Shown here: in pieces, positions 61,578 to 64,000 of the stretch | How positions within the stretch are numbered: position 1 is the stretch's first letter | Layout of the letters: every line of letters begins with the position of its first letter | Assembly (NCBI GenBank): GCA_010645155.1 | Contig: JAAGOF010000230.1 | Coordinates: forward strand, 150,307-214,306 | Length of the DNA: 64,000 nucleotides | Direction of reading: 5' to 3' | From: Tigriopus japonicus | Taxonomy: Eukaryota; Arthropoda; Copepoda; Harpacticoida; Harpacticidae | The notes under the pieces: generated by a model | Told to the model about the DNA's origin: nothing | Databases searched by the model: none | Seen by the model: the letters and a program-made list of their open reading frames with translations, nothing else | Program-made: the position numbers and the translations under genes

Positions 61578-63930
61578 ATGATGGATAGCCCGCATGACGT
61601 TTCCTTAATTGAAGATTTAGGATATCTGGAGAGCCTAAAATCGGGTGAGTGGTGTTTGCTTTCGATTAACATAAGGTCCATTGTTGCTAATGAGTCGAAG
61701 CTCAAAGAGCTGTTGCAAATCCAAAAACCGAAAATTGTAGTTCTACAGGAAGTTTGACAAGTGGAAAAAGTACATATTTCTTTTCCTAATTATCATTTCA
61801 AATACGAAACTCGGAAAAAAACGAGGGGGTGGCGTGGGAATTTTGATCCATTCATTCATACCATACCATTCATCCATACCATTCACTACATGTCCTGATT
61901 TAAGCGTCATGAACGAAGACTGTGAAGTCATTGGAATTGAAACACACGACCTCTACGTACTATCAGGGTATTTTCCACCTAACGCAAACATACACAATGT
62001 TGTTAGAGATCAAGATACATCACTCTCTCGATGCAATTCGAAACCGGTGGTGTTGTGCGGAGATTTTAACACAAACTTCCTAAAATCTAATTCGAGATCC
62101 ACACAGTTGAATGATTTAATGATTGGTCATCGACTAGCTCCTTTTATTTCCAAACCGACTAGAATTACTATGACATCATCAACTCAAGTTGACAACATCT
62201 TCAGCAATTGTAAAAAAATAAACAAGTGCGGCATACTGTTGAGTGACATAAGTGACCACCTCTGCCCGTTTGTCTCAATTAGTACACCAATCTTATCAAA
62301 GGGCTTGGGCGATGATAAAGGGTTTAAAGCACATAAGAGCCGTGCGACTGGTTCCAAAAACATGGAGGCATTACGTCAGGCACTGAACAACATTAGCTGG
62401 GTTCTGCCGGAAAGTGACCCCAAGGTGGCCTTTGATGAATTTACGCTTAAATTAGACACAGCTTTTCTTGAGGCATGCCCACTCCAACAAAGCAAACCAA
62501 GCGGAAATAATTACAAAATAAATCAATGGATGACCAAGGGTTTGCTGAAATCTCGAAACCACAAGCTAAAACTATACATAAACTACCAGAAAGCACGAAC
62601 CAAAGTAAATCATGGCCATTATACATCATATAGGAAGATTTACAACAAATTGATTAAGTCTGCAAAAGAAAATTATTGGCCTAATTATTATGAAACGAAC
62701 CGTGGAAATTCCAACAAAATTTGGAAGGGAACAAAATCCCTCCTGGGCTACGACTCCAAACCAAACTGTACGCCATCGCAATTGGAGGTCGGGAACCAAG
62801 TTATAAAAGACACTGCAGCTATAGCAAACGCATTTAATGAATACTTCGCGTCCATAGGGACAAGCTCAAATCAAAATGTACAACCACCGAACAAAATCGA
62901 CCCCTTTGCAACATTTCTGAACAACATTCCACCTCCAAAGAGACAATATTACTTTAAGATAGTAACAAGATCAGAAGTCCTAAAAGTGATCAGCCATCTC
63001 CCTGATAAGCGTAACCATGGCACTGATGGGATTTCGAATGCTGTTCTCAAAAACATTAAGCACGAAATTGCTGGCCCCCTAGCACGGCTAGTCACCATTT
63101 CACTTACAACAGGATATATCCCACCCGCTTGGAAGATGGGAAAGGTGTTGGTTGCCCTTGTACAAGGGAGGAGACCCCCAAAATATGTCTAACTACCGGC
63201 CAATAAGTATTCTATGCTCACTCTCTAAAATTCTTGAAAAAGTTGTCCATAATCAGATATTTGCTTTATTTAACGACAATCACTTGGCTGACGTTCAATT
63301 TGGATTTAGACCTAAGCATTCTACGAGTCATGCCATCCATAATTTCCTACAGAACATTTCTGATAATTCACAATTCAAGTACTCAGTTGGTGTTTTTGTG
63401 GATTTAAGCAAAGCATTTGACAACGTTCAGCACGACCTCCTTCTTGCAAAACTAAGGAAATATGGTTTCAGCCCAAATGTCCTACGATGGATCGCTAATT
63501 ACTTGGCTGAACGCACACAGAGGGTCATAATTGACGGTCACCTTTCACAGATTGTGAAAACAACTTGCGGAGTACCACAGGGAAGTATCTTGGGCCCCTT
63601 ATTATGCCTGATTTTTATCAACGACCTTCCAAAAACAGCGCAATTCCTGACAACAATATTTGCAGACGATACAACTCTGCAACACTTTTCAAATGATCTG
63701 ACATCCCTGGAAAGTGAAACTTCTGAATGGTTACAAAACTTAGCTGATTGGTTTAGAGCCAATCGACTGAACATGAACCTCGACAAAACAAAGATCATTT
63801 TATTTAGTCCCAAAAATTTGAATCATATCTTGGAAGTATTGTAGATGGAAAATTGATCCAACAAGTTGGTTGGCGTCAACCGGAAAAATCTCTAAAGTTT
63901 CTAGGTTTAAGGATTGACAATAAGCTGAAT
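61578..63930 (+). pseudogene. Retrotransposon ORF2 (endonuclease + reverse transcriptase), broken
   Basis: Tandem ATGs (61578, 61581) open an apurinic-type endonuclease (WCLLSINIRS, then VVLQEV). It is cut by an in-frame TGA at 61755-61757 and shifts frame at the A7 run 61815-61821. From about 61826 to 63150 the frame carries SGYFPPN, CGDFNTN and SDHLCPF (endonuclease) and the linker to the RT. A second shift near 63150 leads to RT fingers/palm with NYRPIS, FVDLSKAFDNVQHD (catalytic Asp), GVPQGSILGPLL and FADDTTL (catalytic Asp pair), ending at a TAG at 63842-63844. A third shift near 63830 recovers VDGKLIQQ and FLGLRIDNKLNW. The family is Jockey/CR1-like by motif style; assignment needs a tree. 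Confidence 0.85.
61848..61889 (+). repeat. Short CCATTCATNCATACC-type tandem repeats in the endonuclease
   Basis: CCATTCATTCATACC, ACCATTCATCCATACC and CCATTC follow one another at the place where the endonuclease reading is least family-like. This is probably a small repeat expansion acquired after insertion. Confidence 0.5.
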
Positions 63931-63941
63931 TGGAAAGAACA

Positions 63942-63942
<1 letters not shown>

Positions 63943-63972
<30 letters not shown>

Positions 63973-64000
63973 CATACATACATACATACATACATACATA
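63943..64000 (+). repeat. (TACA)n microsatellite reaching the window end
   Basis: About 14.5 perfect TACA units begin immediately after the RT thumb sequence KLNWKEH and run to the last base. Its length beyond the window is unknown. Confidence 0.97.

Larger units (their letters stand above)
60399..64000 (+). mobile_element. Decayed non-LTR retrotransposon (Jockey/CR1-like), 3' end beyond window
   Basis: A gag-like ORF1 (60399-61544) is followed by an ORF2 (from 61578) with an endonuclease and a reverse transcriptase in the order typical of LINEs. ORF2 carries one stop and three frame changes, so the copy is inactive. No LTR is present. The RT is followed by a (TACA)n run that continues to the window end, so the RT thumb and 3' UTR are not seen. 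Confidence 0.88.

Noticed and set aside
60399..64000. LTR retrotransposon or integrated virus
   Set aside because: No LTRs, protease or integrase; the endonuclease-RT order with a CCHC ORF1 is that of a non-LTR element.

Overview
The window is animal nuclear DNA, most likely from an arthropod and plausibly a crustacean such as a copepod. That placement is an inference from gene content and is not proven. The evidence is GT-AG introns in consistent phase, very large introns, AATAAA polyadenylation signals, AT-rich non-coding sequence full of small transposons, and a metazoan cGMP-dependent protein kinase gene. There are no bacterial operons and no CRISPR array. One assembly gap (N) lies at 53216-53663.

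Layout. (1) 1476-2085 holds the last two coding exons of an unrecognised plus-strand gene with an acidic/Ser-rich C-terminus. (2) 2175-9012 is intergenic. It carries a foldback element, a hAT-type MITE and two oppositely oriented CTCF-like core motifs. (3) 9253-49358 is a complete cGMP-dependent protein kinase (PKG, foraging/PRKG1-like) gene. It has two alternative first coding exons (9253-9518 and 29922-30343), each encoding a leucine zipper plus an ISAEP-type autoinhibitory segment. Both end in the same phase and can splice to 14 common exons that encode two cyclic-nucleotide-binding domains and an AGC kinase domain. The predicted isoforms are 671 and 723 aa. (4) Inside the 11-kb PKG intron 2, two more exons (40153-40667 and 40926-41647) encode 412 residues of an unrecognised Ser-rich protein. 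Their donor phase matches PKG exon 3, so they are either a third PKG N-terminus or a nested gene. (5) 54913-59207 is a three-exon LITAF/SIMPLE-like gene (144 aa). (6) 60399-64000 is a decayed non-LTR retrotransposon (CCHC gag, endonuclease, reverse transcriptase) that runs into a (TACA)n microsatellite at the window end.

The PKG introns and spacers are shaped by mobile elements. There are two copies of one hAT MITE family with TAGAGACAGG ends and 8-bp target duplications, and three copies of a second hAT family with CAGGGGTCGGCAA ends. One of those three is split by a third, nested element. There is also a further small hAT-like element, two long-inverted-repeat foldback families and a tRNA-derived SINE-like piece. 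Intron 11 of PKG contains a nearly perfect hairpin with arms of about 34 bp.

Functionally, PKG is the cytosolic effector of the NO/natriuretic-type cGMP pathway, and its alternative first exons would set dimer partner and substrate targeting. The LITAF-like protein would act at late endosome/lysosome membranes. There is no sign that the two work together. The strongest candidate for something new is the nested pair of exons at 40153-41647.
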